Numbered from the stretch's first letter, positions 25,007-34,404 are shown. The stretch is 64,000 nt of DNA from Scandinavium ludwigii_A (GCA_050516505.1 CP191518.1:2356001-2420000), one strand, 5' to 3'. Translations and numbers: made by a program. The notes: generated by a model from the sequence alone, not told the origin.

Positions 25007-26470
25007 ATGAACACAAAACACGACAGCGCGGCGGAGCATCACGCAGCTAAGCGCCGCTGGCTGAACTCGCATGAAGCGGGTTATCACAAGGCGATGGGCA
25101 ACCGTCAGGTTCAGATGATCGCCATCGGCGGTGCAATCGGTACGGGTCTGTTTTTAGGCGCCGGTGCACGTTTACAGATGGCGGGCCCTTCTCTCGCCAT
25201 CGTCTATCTGGTCTGCGGTATTTTCTCCTTCTTCATTCTTCGTGCGCTCGGCGAACTGGTGCTTCACCGTCCGTCCAGCGGCAGCTTCGTTTCCTACGCG
25301 CGTGAATTTCTCGGCGAAAAAGCCGCCTATGTGGCGGGCTGGATGTACTTTGTTAACTGGGCGATGACCGGGATAGTCGACATCACCGCCGTGGCGCTGT
25401 ACATGCACTACTGGGGCGCGTTTGGCGATGTGCCGCAGTGGGTCTTTGCCCTCGGCGCACTGGCGATTGTCGGCACCATGAACATGATCGGCGTGAAATG
25501 GTTCGCCGAGATGGAATTCTGGTTCGCACTGGTTAAAGTGCTGGCGATTGTCGCCTTTCTGGTGGTCGGGACGATTTTCCTCGGCAGCGGAAAACCGCTC
25601 GACGGCGCAGCAACGGGCTTCCATCTGATAACCGATAACGGCGGCCTGTTCCCGCATGGCCTGCTTCCGGCGCTGGTGCTGGTTCAGGGCGTGGTATTCG
25701 CGTTTGCGTCAATTGAACTGGTCGGTACTGCGGCGGGTGAATGTAAAGATCCGCAGACCATGGTGCCGAAGGCCATTAATAGCGTTATCTGGCGTATCGG
25801 TCTGTTCTACGTCGGCTCGGTGGTGCTGTTGGTGTTGCTGTTGCCATGGAATGCATATCAGGCGGGGCAAAGCCCGTTCGTGACCTTCTTCTCCAAGCTT
25901 GGCGTGCCTTATATTGGCGATGTGATGAACATGGTGGTTCTGACGGCTGCGCTGTCTAGCCTGAATTCCGGGTTGTATTCGACGGGCCGTATTCTGCGCT
26001 CAATGTCGATGGGCGGTTCCGCGCCGAAGTTCATGTCCAAAATGAGTAAACAACATGTCCCTTACGCGGGGATCCTCGCCACTCTGGTGGTGTATGTTTT
26101 TGGTGTGTTCCTGAACTATCTGGTGCCTTCACAGGTGTTTGAGATTGTCCTGAACGTCGCGTCGATCGGCATTATCGCCTCCTGGGCGTTTATCGTGGTG
26201 TGCCAGATGCGTCTGCGTAAGTTCATCAAAGAAGGCAAATGTGCGGACGTCAGCTTCAAAATGCCAGGCGCGCCGTTCACCTCATGGCTGACGCTGCTGT
26301 TCCTGTTGAGCGTTCTGGTGCTGATGGCCTTCGATTATCCGAACGGCACTTACACCATTGGCTCGATTCCGTTGCTGGCTGTGCTGCTGGTCGCGGGCTG
26401 GTTTGGCGTGCGTAAGCGCGTGAATGAAATACACAGTACCGCGCCGGTTCATCCGGACGAGGTGAAGTAG
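25007..26470 (+). CDS. ansP: L-asparagine permease
   Basis: This 487-residue inner-membrane amino acid/proton symporter is close to E. coli AnsP (499), with the same N-terminus (HDSAAEHHAAKRRWLN), the APC-family motif IGGAIGTGLFLGAG near residue 40 and GTAAGECKDPQTMVPKAI in the middle. About 12 membrane segments are visible. I use the ATG at 25007 preceded by CAGGATACATTG; a longer frame from 24923 adds non-homologous residues. The C-terminus is about 12 residues shorter than in E. coli. It is flanked downstream by two REP palindromes. Confidence 0.95.
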   Translation: MNTKHDSAAEHHAAKRRWLNSHEAGYHKAMGNRQVQMIAIGGAIGTGLFLGAGARLQMAGPSLAIVYLVCGIFSFFILRALGELVLHRPSSGSFVSYAREFLGEKAAYVAGWMYFVNWAMTGIVDITAVALYMHYWGAFGDVPQWVFALGALAIVGTMNMIGVKWFAEMEFWFALVKVLAIVAFLVVGTIFLGSGKPLDGAATGFHLITDNGGLFPHGLLPALVLVQGVVFAFASIELVGTAAGECKDPQTMVPKAINSVIWRIGLFYVGSVVLLVLLLPWNAYQAGQSPFVTFFSKLGVPYIGDVMNMVVLTAALSSLNSGLYSTGRILRSMSMGGSAPKFMSKMSKQHVPYAGILATLVVYVFGVFLNYLVPSQVFEIVLNVASIGIIASWAFIVVCQMRLRKFIKEGKCADVSFKMPGAPFTSWLTLLFLLSVLVLMAFDYPNGTYTIGSIPLLAVLLVAGWFGVRKRVNEIHSTAPVHPDEVK

Positions 26471-26478
26471 AGTTGAAG

Positions 26479-26542
26479 GCCCGGTCAGCGTAAGCGCCAC
26501 CGGGCAGGATAGTGAAAGCCCGGCGGCGAAAGCTTGCCGGGC
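26479..26542. repeat. REP pair/terminator between ansP and yncE
   Basis: Two REP-type hairpins, GCCCGGT/ACCGGGC (26479-26505) and GCCCGGC/GCCGGGC (26518-26542), the second followed by ATTTTTG, lie between the convergent ansP and yncE genes. They probably end or protect both transcripts. Confidence 0.8.
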
Positions 26543-26553
26543 ATTTTTGTGGA

Positions 26554-27615
26554 TTACAGCGTAATACGAATCACGTCATCCGGCTGCGTCGCTTCTTTCT
26601 CGCGGGTGGATTCCTGCTTCACACTCACGTACAGCGTTTTGCCATCAGCGGAAAGCGCCAGGCTATTCGGGTACGTCGGGGTATCGATGGTTTTCACCAC
26701 TTTATAGGTTTTCGCGTCAATCACGCTGACTTTCCCGGCCTTGCGGTGAGTCACGTAAACTTCATTGCGTACCGGATTGAACTTCACGGCCAGCGATTCT
26801 GGTACCGCGATTTTGTTCAGCACTTTGCCGTCGCGGTAGTCCACCACCAGCAGCTCCGGTTGTTTGAAATCGGTGATGTATGCGCGGTGATGGGCGGTAT
26901 CCAACGCGATATTCAGGAAGGCGTGTTCTTTGCCGTCATCCACCAGTTTCTGGCGGGTCAAAATGCTGTCGCTGGCGGTGTTAATGGTGATCAGCTCACC
27001 GTCAGCGCTCACGGTGTACAGGCGCTGCGCATCGTTATCCAGTGCCAGAGCGGTGCTGCGATTCCCCGTTCCGTTGATGGTCGCTTTCAGCTTCAGCGTT
27101 GCGCCGTCAATCACCCAAACCACGCTTTCTTTGCCGACGCCAGTCACGTACACGGTGTTGGTTTTGTCATTAGACGCCAGCTCGCGCGGCTGCAACGGCT
27201 TCACGGTTTCGCTGCGCTGACGTGAATCCAGCACCACGCGCCCTTTTACATCGCCGGTTTTGCCATCGATGGCGGTGATGGTGCCATGGGTGGTGTTGCC
27301 AAACCACAGAGTCTGTGTCTGGTTATCAATCGTCGCGCCGAACGGTTTCAAATCGCTGTGAATCAGCTGGGTCGCCTCCAGCGTGACCGGATCAAGACGA
27401 TAGATCACCCCGCCCTTGTCGGTTTTACGACTCTGTGACGTAGCCACCCACAGCGCATTTTCTTGCTCGCTGAGCGCCATTTCGTAGGCCCCTTTGCCGA
27501 CGGCTTTGCGCAGCATTTCATCCGCCGCATGGGCGCTAAATGAGCCCGCAATCAGCAGGGAAGATAACAGCAGAGAACGGCGCAAACGCGGCATGGACAT
27601 ATGACGTAAAGACAT
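26554..27615 (-). CDS. yncE: Periplasmic beta-propeller protein YncE
   Basis: This 353-residue secreted protein has a signal peptide with a basic start (PRLRRSLLLSSLLIAGSFSAHA, cleavage near SAHA-A) and the same length as E. coli YncE (353). The seven-bladed propeller shows as repeats such as NPVRNEVYVTHRKAGKVSVID (core YVTHRKAGKVSVID) and ALSADGKTLYVSVKQ. E. coli YncE is Fur-regulated and binds DNA in vitro; its role is unknown. A Fur-like box about 80 bp upstream fits the same control here. It is divergent from the TonB-dependent receptor gene yncD. Confidence 0.93.
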   Translation of the reverse strand: MSLRHMSMPRLRRSLLLSSLLIAGSFSAHAADEMLRKAVGKGAYEMALSEQENALWVATSQSRKTDKGGVIYRLDPVTLEATQLIHSDLKPFGATIDNQTQTLWFGNTTHGTITAIDGKTGDVKGRVVLDSRQRSETVKPLQPRELASNDKTNTVYVTGVGKESVVWVIDGATLKLKATINGTGNRSTALALDNDAQRLYTVSADGELITINTASDSILTRQKLVDDGKEHAFLNIALDTAHHRAYITDFKQPELLVVDYRDGKVLNKIAVPESLAVKFNPVRNEVYVTHRKAGKVSVIDAKTYKVVKTIDTPTYPNSLALSADGKTLYVSVKQESTREKEATQPDDVIRITL

Positions 27616-27696
27616 GACGACTCCCTTTTAAAGACAAAAATATGTATTGCCCGACATGCTTCCTGCTCGTAGCGTCTTTGCGCCACGTTAGTTGTT

Positions 27697-27716
27697 GAGA
27701 ATAATAATCATTATTC
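27697..27716. promoter_or_regulatory. Fur box between yncE and yncD
   Basis: GAGAATAATAATCATTATTC is close to the consensus GATAATGATAATCATTATC and has near-perfect dyad symmetry. It lies in the shared upstream region of yncE and yncD, about 80 and 155 bp from the two starts, and would put both under iron repression. It probably overlaps the yncE promoter. Confidence 0.85.
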
Positions 27717-27871
27717 ACCCAAAAGGGCACCGATAATTCCGCCGTAACGCTTGAAATGTGCCATTGTTAAACCTTCACTTAACGTTAAGCGCCGTTATGA
27801 TTTTCAAATAATTTACAAAAGCAGTAACATATTCACAGTTGTTCCATTTGGTTCATTATCACGAGAATTGC

Positions 27872-29986
27872 ATGAAAATCATTACTGTCCGCAGGGCCGC
27901 GCTTCCGGCATTACTTTTACCGCTCTTTTCACTGCCAGACGCGGTCGCCGCCGATGAACAGACGATGGTCGTCTCCGCCAGCCCGCAAGGTATCTCTGAA
28001 CTCGACACGCCCGCCGCCGTCAACGTGGTAAATGGCGACGATATGCGCCACGCCGCGCCGCGCGTGAACCTGTCTGAATCCCTCGGTTCGGTGCCCGGTC
28101 TGCAGGTTCAGAACCGTCAGAACTTTGCCCAGGATTTACAACTGTCTATTCGCGGGTTCGGCTCTCGCTCGACGTTCGGCGTGCGCGGCATCCGGATCTA
28201 TGTGGACGGTATCCCCTCCACGATGCCGGATGGCCAGGGCCAGACGTCGAATATCGACATCAGCAGCGTTGAAAATATCGACGTACTGCGTGGCCCGTTC
28301 TCCGCGTTGTACGGTAACTCCTCCGGCGGGGTGATCAACGTCACCACCGAAACCGGCCAGCAGCCGACAACCATTGAAGCCAGCAGCTATTACGGCAGCT
28401 ATGGCAGCTGGCGTTACGGCCTGAAAGCCAGCGGCGCCGTCGGCGACGGGACGCACGCAGGAGATGTGGATTACACCGTCTCCACCACCCGTTTCGACAC
28501 CCACGGTTATCGCGATCACAGCGGCGCGCGCAAAAACCTCGCCAACGCCAAACTCGGCGTGCGCATTAACGATGTCAGCAAATTGACCCTGATGTTCAAC
28601 AGCGTGGATATCAATGCTAACGATCCGGGCGGGCTGAGCTACAGCGAATGGCGTGACGATCCGCAGCAATCACCGCGTGGCGATCAGTACAACACCCGCA
28701 AAGATATCAAACAGACCCAAGCGGGTATGCGCTATGAGCGCCAGCTGAGCGAAAACGATGACCTGAGCGTGATGATGTACGCCGGGGAACGCCAGACCAC
28801 GCAGTATCAGTCGATCCCGATGGCACCACAGCTCAAGCCTTCCCACTCCGGCGGCGTGATTGACCTCGACCGTCATTATCAGGGCATTGATACCCGTTGG
28901 ACGCACCGCGGCGAACTGCTGGTGCCGGTCACGTTTACCACTGGCCTCGATTACGAAAACATGAGCGAAAAGCGCAAAGGTTACGAAAACTTTGTGATGG
29001 ATAACGGCGTGCCGGAATACGGTCAGCAAGGCGCGATGCGCCGTAACGAGCGTAACCTGATGTGGAACCTCGACCCGTATCTGCAAACCCAATGGCAGCT
29101 GACCGATAAACTGTCGCTGGACGCAGGCGTGCGCTATAGCTCGGTGTGGTTCGACTCCAATGATTCCTACGTCACGCCGGGTAACGGCGACGACAGCGGC
29201 GAGGCCAGCTACCATAAATGGCTCCCGGCAGGCTCCCTGAAATACGCGGTGACCGATGCGTGGAATGTGTACGTTTCAGCGGGACGCGGCTTTGAAACGC
29301 CAACCATCAACGAGCTTTCGTATCGTCCGGATAACCAGAGCGGGCTGAACTTCGGCCTCGAGCCATCGACTAACGAAACGGTCGAAATCGGCAGCAAAAC
29401 GCGGATTGGCAACGGCCTGCTGACTGCCGCCCTGTTCCAGACTGACACCGATAACGAAATCGTGACCGACACCAGCAGCGGCGGGCGCACCACCTATAAA
29501 AACGCCGGTAAAACCCGTCGTCAGGGCGCGGAGCTGTCGCTCGATCAGCAGTTCGGTGAAAGCTGGAAACTGAAAGCCGCCTGGACGTGGCTGGACGCGA
29601 CCTACCGCAGCAATGTCTGTGACGACGCCAACTGCAACGGCAATCGCATTCCAGGGATTGCGCGCAATATGGGTTACGCCTCATTTGGCTATGAGCCTGA
29701 GATGGGCTGGTACGCGGGCAGCGATATCCGCTATCTGAGCGATATCATGGCCAATGACGAAAACACCGCCAAAGCGCCGTCTTGGACCGTGGTCGGCCTG
29801 AATACCGGTTATAAATTCAACATTGCCGACAACTGGAAAATGGATGTCTTTGGCCGCGTCGATAACCTGTTCGACCGCGAATACGTGGGTTCGGTGATTG
29901 TGAACGAATCTAACGGTCGTTATTACGAGCCTGCGCCTGGCCGTAATTATGGTGTGGGTTTATCGGTGGCTTATCAGTTCCAGTAA
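27872..29986 (+). CDS. yncD: TonB-dependent outer-membrane receptor YncD
   Basis: This 704-residue receptor is close to E. coli YncD (700). It has a signal peptide (cleavage near AVAA-D), a TonB-box-like TMVVSA near the new N-terminus, a plug with LSIRGFGSRS, YVDGIPSTMPDG and VLRGPFSALYGNSSGGVIN, and a 22-stranded barrel of about 550 residues. I use the ATG at 27872; an upstream in-frame ATG at 27839 would spoil the signal peptide. The final residues are SVAYQFQ, so the usual terminal phenylalanine is followed by glutamine. The ligand is unknown, probably an iron complex given the Fur box. Confidence 0.95.
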   Translation: MKIITVRRAALPALLLPLFSLPDAVAADEQTMVVSASPQGISELDTPAAVNVVNGDDMRHAAPRVNLSESLGSVPGLQVQNRQNFAQDLQLSIRGFGSRSTFGVRGIRIYVDGIPSTMPDGQGQTSNIDISSVENIDVLRGPFSALYGNSSGGVINVTTETGQQPTTIEASSYYGSYGSWRYGLKASGAVGDGTHAGDVDYTVSTTRFDTHGYRDHSGARKNLANAKLGVRINDVSKLTLMFNSVDINANDPGGLSYSEWRDDPQQSPRGDQYNTRKDIKQTQAGMRYERQLSENDDLSVMMYAGERQTTQYQSIPMAPQLKPSHSGGVIDLDRHYQGIDTRWTHRGELLVPVTFTTGLDYENMSEKRKGYENFVMDNGVPEYGQQGAMRRNERNLMWNLDPYLQTQWQLTDKLSLDAGVRYSSVWFDSNDSYVTPGNGDDSGEASYHKWLPAGSLKYAVTDAWNVYVSAGRGFETPTINELSYRPDNQSGLNFGLEPSTNETVEIGSKTRIGNGLLTAALFQTDTDNEIVTDTSSGGRTTYKNAGKTRRQGAELSLDQQFGESWKLKAAWTWLDATYRSNVCDDANCNGNRIPGIARNMGYASFGYEPEMGWYAGSDIRYLSDIMANDENTAKAPSWTVVGLNTGYKFNIADNWKMDVFGRVDNLFDREYVGSVIVNESNGRYYEPAPGRNYGVGLSVAYQFQ

Positions 29987-29994
29987 TATAATCA

Positions 29995-30017
29995 GCGTGC
30001 CGGAATATCCGGCACGC
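29995..30017. terminator. Bidirectional hairpin between yncD and mcbR
   Basis: GCGTGCCGGA and TCCGGCACGC form a 10-bp stem with a 3-base ATA loop between two convergent genes. The T run is short (CATTTATT), so it is a plausible terminator of moderate strength. Confidence 0.75.
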
Positions 30018-30052
30018 GAACATTTATTAATAACCGAAATTAATTACCTGTA

Positions 30053-30712
30053 TTAATTTACGTATTGTCGTTGCAAAATAGCCGCACCCTGATCGATAGC
30101 CCGACAAATCGCCGCCCCACTCTCTGCTTGATCCCTTTTTTCCAGCGCACTCAGTAGATCGTCATAATAACGGTCCTGTTTGAAAATTTCGCACGACAGC
30201 GGATGCAGGAAATTAAAACACGGCCCGATGCGCACCCACAGCTGTTCGATAAGCGCGATCAGTGTCGGCATTTCTGCGTAGTCATACAGATGAAAACGGA
30301 ACCGGCAGTTGGACTGTAAGGCCCTTTCCATATCGCCCTGTGCTTTGGCGTCATGGAAGGCGTCAACGTGGCTGCGTAAACCCCGCAGCTTTTCCTCCGT
30401 CATCAGCAATGCTGCCGCAGACGCTGCCATGCTTTCCAGCTTCTTACGGATCTGATTGATTTCGTTATACCGCTGGAGTGACACTTCCGGCACCAAAAAT
30501 GCCTGCGCCGGTGTGGCCTGCAGCGCCCCGGAAGACACCAGCCGTAGCAGTGCTTCGCGAACCGGGGTAATGCTGGTACCAAGTTGTTCAGCCAGGTCCC
30601 GGGTGACCAAACGGGCACCAGGCTTCAGGGCCCCAATAATCAACGCGCTTTTTAAATTCATTTCGACCTGCATCGTCAGGCTCATTCGTTGCGCTTTTTC
30701 AAAATCAAGCAT
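30053..30712 (-). CDS. mcbR: GntR/FadR-family regulator, McbR-like
   Basis: This 219-residue GntR-family repressor has a winged helix (LVTRDLAEQLGTSITPVREALLRLVSSGAL, core DLAEQLGTSITPVREAL) at about residues 36-65 and an all-helical FadR-type sensor domain after 80. It occupies the place and orientation of mcbR (yncC) between yncD and curA, and residues such as IGALKPGARL and ITPVREALLRLVS match it, but the sensor half is quite divergent. E. coli McbR represses mcbA and influences biofilm and colanic acid. AGGAAATAACC precedes the start. The 262 bp upstream hold no gene. Confidence 0.8.
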   Translation of the reverse strand: MLDFEKAQRMSLTMQVEMNLKSALIIGALKPGARLVTRDLAEQLGTSITPVREALLRLVSSGALQATPAQAFLVPEVSLQRYNEINQIRKKLESMAASAAALLMTEEKLRGLRSHVDAFHDAKAQGDMERALQSNCRFRFHLYDYAEMPTLIALIEQLWVRIGPCFNFLHPLSCEIFKQDRYYDDLLSALEKRDQAESGAAICRAIDQGAAILQRQYVN

Positions 30713-30974
30713 GGTTATTTCCTGTTTCCATAATCATTTTTCTCGTTACGGCCTGCGAGCAAACAACTCAGCACAATATCAGGATATATCCTGTATCGTG
30801 GGTGGTGTTGGAAATAACATGGATCAATCTGCTGCAAATATTAACTTTTTAATTATTAGGTTGTTAATTTAGGCCGTACACATCATACAAATATGCTATT
30901 GCACGATTAATTAAAGACGCTAATGGGATTTTTGCACGAAAAGTTGCGGCGCACATGGCGCCGCTGTGGTTTTT

Positions 30975-32012
30975 TTACGCGTCGCTGTCGACACGAATAA
31001 CGACTTTACCGAAATTTTTACCTTTTAACATGCCGATAAAGGTTTCTGGCGCATTTTCCAGCCCGTCAGTCATCTGTTCACGATATTTTATCGAACCGTC
31101 CTTTATCCACTGGCCCATGTCAGCCTGGAACTCGCCGATGCGGTGCCCGTAGTCCTGACCGATGATAAAGCCCTGCATGCGAATGCGCTTTTTCAGCAAC
31201 GTGCCCATCAGCAACGGTAAGCGATCCGGCCCGGCTGGCAGTTCGGTGGCACTGTAGCCGCTCACCAGGCCGCACACCGGCACGCGGGCCGAGGTGTTCA
31301 GCAGCGGCAGCACCGCATCAAAGACTTTACCGCCGACGTTTTCGTAGTACACGTCAATGCCCTGTGGGCAGGCTTTTGCCAGTTTCTCAGCGAAATCATC
31401 AGTCCGGTGATCGAGACAAACGTCAAAGCCGAGTGTGTCCACTGCGTAACGACATTTCTCGCTACCGCCCGCCACGCCGACAACGCGGCAGCCTTTAATC
31501 TTGCCAATCTGCCCGACCGTCGCGCCCACAGGCCCGGTAGCCGCAGCAACCACAAGCGTTTCACCGGCTTTCGGCTGTCCGATATCCAGTAACCCCATGT
31601 ACGCCGTAAAGCCCGGCATCCCAAGGATGCCCAGCGCCCATGACGGATGCTCCGGGCTATCGCCGAGTTTGACCAGCCCCTGCCCGTCGGAAACCTCATA
31701 GTTCTGCCAGCCACTGTAGCTCAGCACCCAGTCCCCGGTTTTGTAATCGGCATGGTTCGACTGCTCAACGCGGCTGACCGTGCCGCCGACCATCGTGGCG
31801 CCGATTTCAACCGGCGGCGAATAGGACGGCGCGTCGCTCATGCGGCCACGCATATAAGGATCGAGTGAAAGATAAACGGTACGCAGCAAGAGTTGCCCAT
31901 TGCCGGGCGTCGGAACATCGCCCTCTTCGAGGCGGAAATTATCCTGTACCGGTTCGCCGTGCGGACGCGATGCCAGTACCCAGCGACGATGACGTGAAGT
32001 CTGTTGACTCAT
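30975..32012 (-). CDS. curA: NADPH-dependent curcumin/alkenal double-bond reductase
   Basis: This 345-residue medium-chain dehydrogenase/reductase lacks zinc and has the nucleotide-binding sequence AAATGPVGATVGQ near residue 155 and GMPGFTAYMGLLDIGQPK before it. Length and sequence fit CurA (YncB, 345-353), which reduces the C=C bonds of curcumin and other enones with NADPH. AAGGAGC precedes the start. It is between mcbR and the XRE regulator gene, as a separate unit on the same strand. Confidence 0.93.
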   Translation of the reverse strand: MSQQTSRHRRWVLASRPHGEPVQDNFRLEEGDVPTPGNGQLLLRTVYLSLDPYMRGRMSDAPSYSPPVEIGATMVGGTVSRVEQSNHADYKTGDWVLSYSGWQNYEVSDGQGLVKLGDSPEHPSWALGILGMPGFTAYMGLLDIGQPKAGETLVVAAATGPVGATVGQIGKIKGCRVVGVAGGSEKCRYAVDTLGFDVCLDHRTDDFAEKLAKACPQGIDVYYENVGGKVFDAVLPLLNTSARVPVCGLVSGYSATELPAGPDRLPLLMGTLLKKRIRMQGFIIGQDYGHRIGEFQADMGQWIKDGSIKYREQMTDGLENAPETFIGMLKGKNFGKVVIRVDSDA

Positions 32013-32077
32013 TTTCTGCTCCTTTTTCGGAATTCAGCTTTTAATTCTGGACGGTGATCTGCATCTGCGCCTTGTCT

Positions 32078-32653
32078 TTATGAGCCTGAATGATTCAAAC
32101 GCACAACAAGGTAAATGCAGGGGTGATCGGTTTCGTTCACAAAACGACAGTCGTTCGGCGGCCCAAGCTCCAGGCAGTCACCGGCCTGCATTTCATGGCG
32201 GGTGTCGCCTTCGATAAACAGCAGTTCTCCCTGCTGGAGCCAGATCAGTTGTCGCGCCAGGGCATACGACGACGCAGGCATCGGAATATCGCTGCCCCCG
32301 GGCAGTTCGACCTGCACTAAATCGATCGGTAAATCACTGCGCGGCGAGACGTGGCGGCGTAAATAGTGGCTTTGCGGATCGCGCCACACTGGCTGATGCG
32401 CCAGTCGCAGAAGTTTTCCTTCTTGCATTTCTGCCCGGGCGATAAGCGTGGACATGCTGATTCCGAACGCACCAGAAAGCCGTCCGAGCATAGTCGCTGT
32501 TGGGCTACTGTCACCGCGTTCTATCTTGTGGATCATCGCGCGCGACGCACCTGCCCGTTCTGCCAGTTCGCTCAGCGACCAGCCACGGGATTCGCGCTCG
32601 ATGCGAATGCGCGCGCTGATACGTTGGTTGAGATTGTCTTCAATAGTATTCAT
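32078..32653 (-). CDS. XRE-family regulator with C-terminal cupin sensor
   Basis: This 191-residue regulator has an N-terminal helix-turn-helix (SLSELAERAGASRAMIHKIERGDSSPT, core LAERAGASRAMIHKIER) at about residues 25-55 and a cupin fold from about 110 (QQGELLFIEGDTRHEMQAGDCLELG, core GDTRHEMQAGD). This is the SutR/PuuR-type layout. It is divergent from mnaT. Three ACTATAGT palindromes lie between the two starts, one only 9 bp from its own start codon, so autoregulation and control of mnaT-ydcZ are likely. The ligand is unknown. Confidence 0.87.
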   Translation of the reverse strand: MNTIEDNLNQRISARIRIERESRGWSLSELAERAGASRAMIHKIERGDSSPTATMLGRLSGAFGISMSTLIARAEMQEGKLLRLAHQPVWRDPQSHYLRRHVSPRSDLPIDLVQVELPGGSDIPMPASSYALARQLIWLQQGELLFIEGDTRHEMQAGDCLELGPPNDCRFVNETDHPCIYLVVRLNHSGS

Positions 32654-32661
32654 GGCGTAAT

Positions 32662-32755
32662 ACTATAGTGCATTTCTGCGGTTTTCTACCCACAGCCTCA
32701 GCCCCCTCTTGTCAAACCGGACAGAACTATAGTATCTATAACGTACTACTATAGT
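32662..32755. promoter_or_regulatory. Triple ACTATAGT operators between the XRE gene and mnaT
   Basis: The perfect 8-bp palindrome ACTATAGT occurs at 32662-32669, 32726-32733 and 32748-32755. The last two centres are 22 bp apart, two helical turns, which suits cooperative binding on one DNA face. All lie within the 119-bp divergent promoter region. The XRE-cupin regulator next door is the obvious candidate binder. Confidence 0.7.
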
Positions 32756-32772
32756 GAACACTGAGGCCTGCC

Positions 32773-33291
32773 ATGAACATTCGTTACGCAAGCAAAGAAG
32801 ACTGCGCGGCGATCGCGGAAATTTATAATCACGCGGTGCTGCACACCGCCGCCATCTGGAACGATCAAACCGTTGATACCGACAACCGCATCGCGTGGTA
32901 CGAAGCCCGCCAGATTGCCGGTTATCCCGTGTTGGTCAGTGAAGAAAACGGCACTGTGACCGGCTACGCCTCTTTTGGTGACTGGCGCGCATTCGATGGT
33001 TTTCGCCATACCGTCGAGCATTCCGTTTACGTTCACCCTCAGCATCAAGGTAAAGGGCTTGGCCGGGCGCTGCTGACTCAGCTTATCGCCGAGGCAAAAC
33101 AGATTGGCAAACACGTGATGGTCGCGGGCATTGAGTCGCAGAATCAGGCCTCGCTGAAACTGCATGAGACGCTTGGTTTCGTCACTACCGCGCAAATGGC
33201 GCAGGTCGGTACCAAGTTCGGGCGCTGGCTCGATCTGACGTTTATGCAGTTGCAGCTCGACGATCGTCAGGATCCGGACGCTCGCGCATGA
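32773..33291 (+). CDS. mnaT: N-acetyltransferase of methionine sulfone/sulfoximine type (phosphinothricin-like)
   Basis: This 172-residue GNAT protein starts MNIRYASKEDCAAIAEIYNHAV and has the acetyl-CoA motif VHPQHQGKGLGRALL (core QGKGLG) near residue 96, as in MnaT (YncA) and bacterial phosphinothricin acetyltransferases. MnaT acetylates L-methionine sulfone, methionine sulfoximine and related toxic amino acids. GAGG lies seven bases upstream. The stop overlaps ydcZ by 4 bp. Confidence 0.92.
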   Translation: MNIRYASKEDCAAIAEIYNHAVLHTAAIWNDQTVDTDNRIAWYEARQIAGYPVLVSEENGTVTGYASFGDWRAFDGFRHTVEHSVYVHPQHQGKGLGRALLTQLIAEAKQIGKHVMVAGIESQNQASLKLHETLGFVTTAQMAQVGTKFGRWLDLTFMQLQLDDRQDPDARA

Positions 33292-33737
33292 ATCAGTCGC
33301 TGACCCTAACCTTTCTGATTGCCGCCGGTATTGGTCTGGTTATCCAGAACACGCTGATGGTACGCATCACCCAATCGGCGTCGACGATCCTCATCGCCAT
33401 GCTGCTCAATTCTTTGGTCGGTATTGTGCTGTTTGTGTCGATTCTGCTGATTAAACACGGGCTGAGCGGCTTTCAGGAACTGGCCTCGAGCATCAAATGG
33501 TGGACGTTAATTCCCGGCCTGTTGGGCTCATTTTTCGTTTTTGCCAGCATCAGCGGCTATCAGTATGTCGGCGCGGCAACCACCATTGCGGTGTTAGTCG
33601 CCAGCCAGTTAATAGGCGGGTTAGCGATGGATATTCTGCGCCAGCAAGGCATTCCGTGGCGCGCGCTGGTCGGCCCGGTTTGCGGCGCGGTGATGCTGGT
33701 CATCGGTGCCTGGCTCGTCGCCAGGCGATCGTTCTGA
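33288..33737 (+). CDS. ydcZ: Small DMT-family membrane protein YdcZ
   Basis: This 149-residue inner-membrane protein has about five hydrophobic segments and matches E. coli YdcZ over its whole length (MNQSLTLTFLIAAGIGL start, GAWLVARRSF end). The family is half-size DMT transporters, which work as dimers. Cotranscription with mnaT is clear from the overlap. In E. coli ydcY follows directly; here the type VI island intervenes after the stop. Confidence 0.93.
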   Translation: MNQSLTLTFLIAAGIGLVIQNTLMVRITQSASTILIAMLLNSLVGIVLFVSILLIKHGLSGFQELASSIKWWTLIPGLLGSFFVFASISGYQYVGAATTIAVLVASQLIGGLAMDILRQQGIPWRALVGPVCGAVMLVIGAWLVARRSF

Positions 33738-33831
33738 ACGTTCTTTACCGCTCACCCAGTTTTACTCTTCCACAATGATTACGCTAACAGAGGAATCCGT
33801 ATGGGCTCCTCTGCGTTTCCTCGCGGTGTTT

Positions 33832-34404
33832 TTATCCAAAGAGTTTTTTAAAATCCTCTTTAGATAAAAAATGGTCCAGGTATTGCTCGACAAATATACG
33901 ATTAAGATTATCCGGGACATCAAATCCCACCTGGGAGTCCCCGGTTCCACTTTCAATGACTTTCACACCGAAAACTGGGACCGGGTTAGCTTCAGAACCA
34001 TAAGCGGGATCACTCCACTGTGCCTTGTTAGCGCGAACTATGAAATCACCACCAGAATAAATCACTGTATTTCTGGTTCTATTATTATCATAATGATATT
34101 CACCACGAAAGTCATAACCACTAAAAGTAATCAACTCCATATACTTATGATATCTTGAAGAATAGAATGTAATTCTAAAGAATATTTTTAGATTGTTTCC
34201 TTGCATCAGTTTTGGATAGTAGACTTCCGATAACCGTGTAGCTCCCATAGGAATGGTAACTTCAATGGCTTTTGAATTCGAAATATATTCAGAAACTTCA
34301 TTTTGTGTTACTTGATTACCACGAAAGAACAAATAATTAACTATTATGAGTAAGAGCGGGATGCCAATAAACATACCAAAAGTATAACCTAATCCCCTAA
34401 ACAT
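33832..34404 (-). CDS. Putative T6SS immunity paralogue, copy 1 (most distal)
   Basis: This 190-residue protein has one hydrophobic segment at residues 8-28 (YTFGMFIGIPLLLIIVNYLFF, core GMFIGIPLLLIIVN) and a soluble domain beyond. It shares its N-terminus and C-terminus (PDNLNRIFVEQYLDHF) with four neighbours but differs around residues 42-60 (PMGATRLSEVYYPKL). It carries WSDPAYGSEANPVPVFG where the others have WNDPAYGTEANPVPVFG. No database family comes to mind. Position downstream of a putative toxin suggests immunity. Confidence 0.65.
   Translation of the reverse strand: MFRGLGYTFGMFIGIPLLLIIVNYLFFRGNQVTQNEVSEYISNSKAIEVTIPMGATRLSEVYYPKLMQGNNLKIFFRITFYSSRYHKYMELITFSGYDFRGEYHYDNNRTRNTVIYSGGDFIVRANKAQWSDPAYGSEANPVPVFGVKVIESGTGDSQVGFDVPDNLNRIFVEQYLDHFLSKEDFKKLFG

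Noticed and set aside
26479..26542. REP palindromes as novel regulatory RNA
   Set aside because: They are ordinary REP/BIME units, seen also at 11880 and 54233, all between convergent genes.
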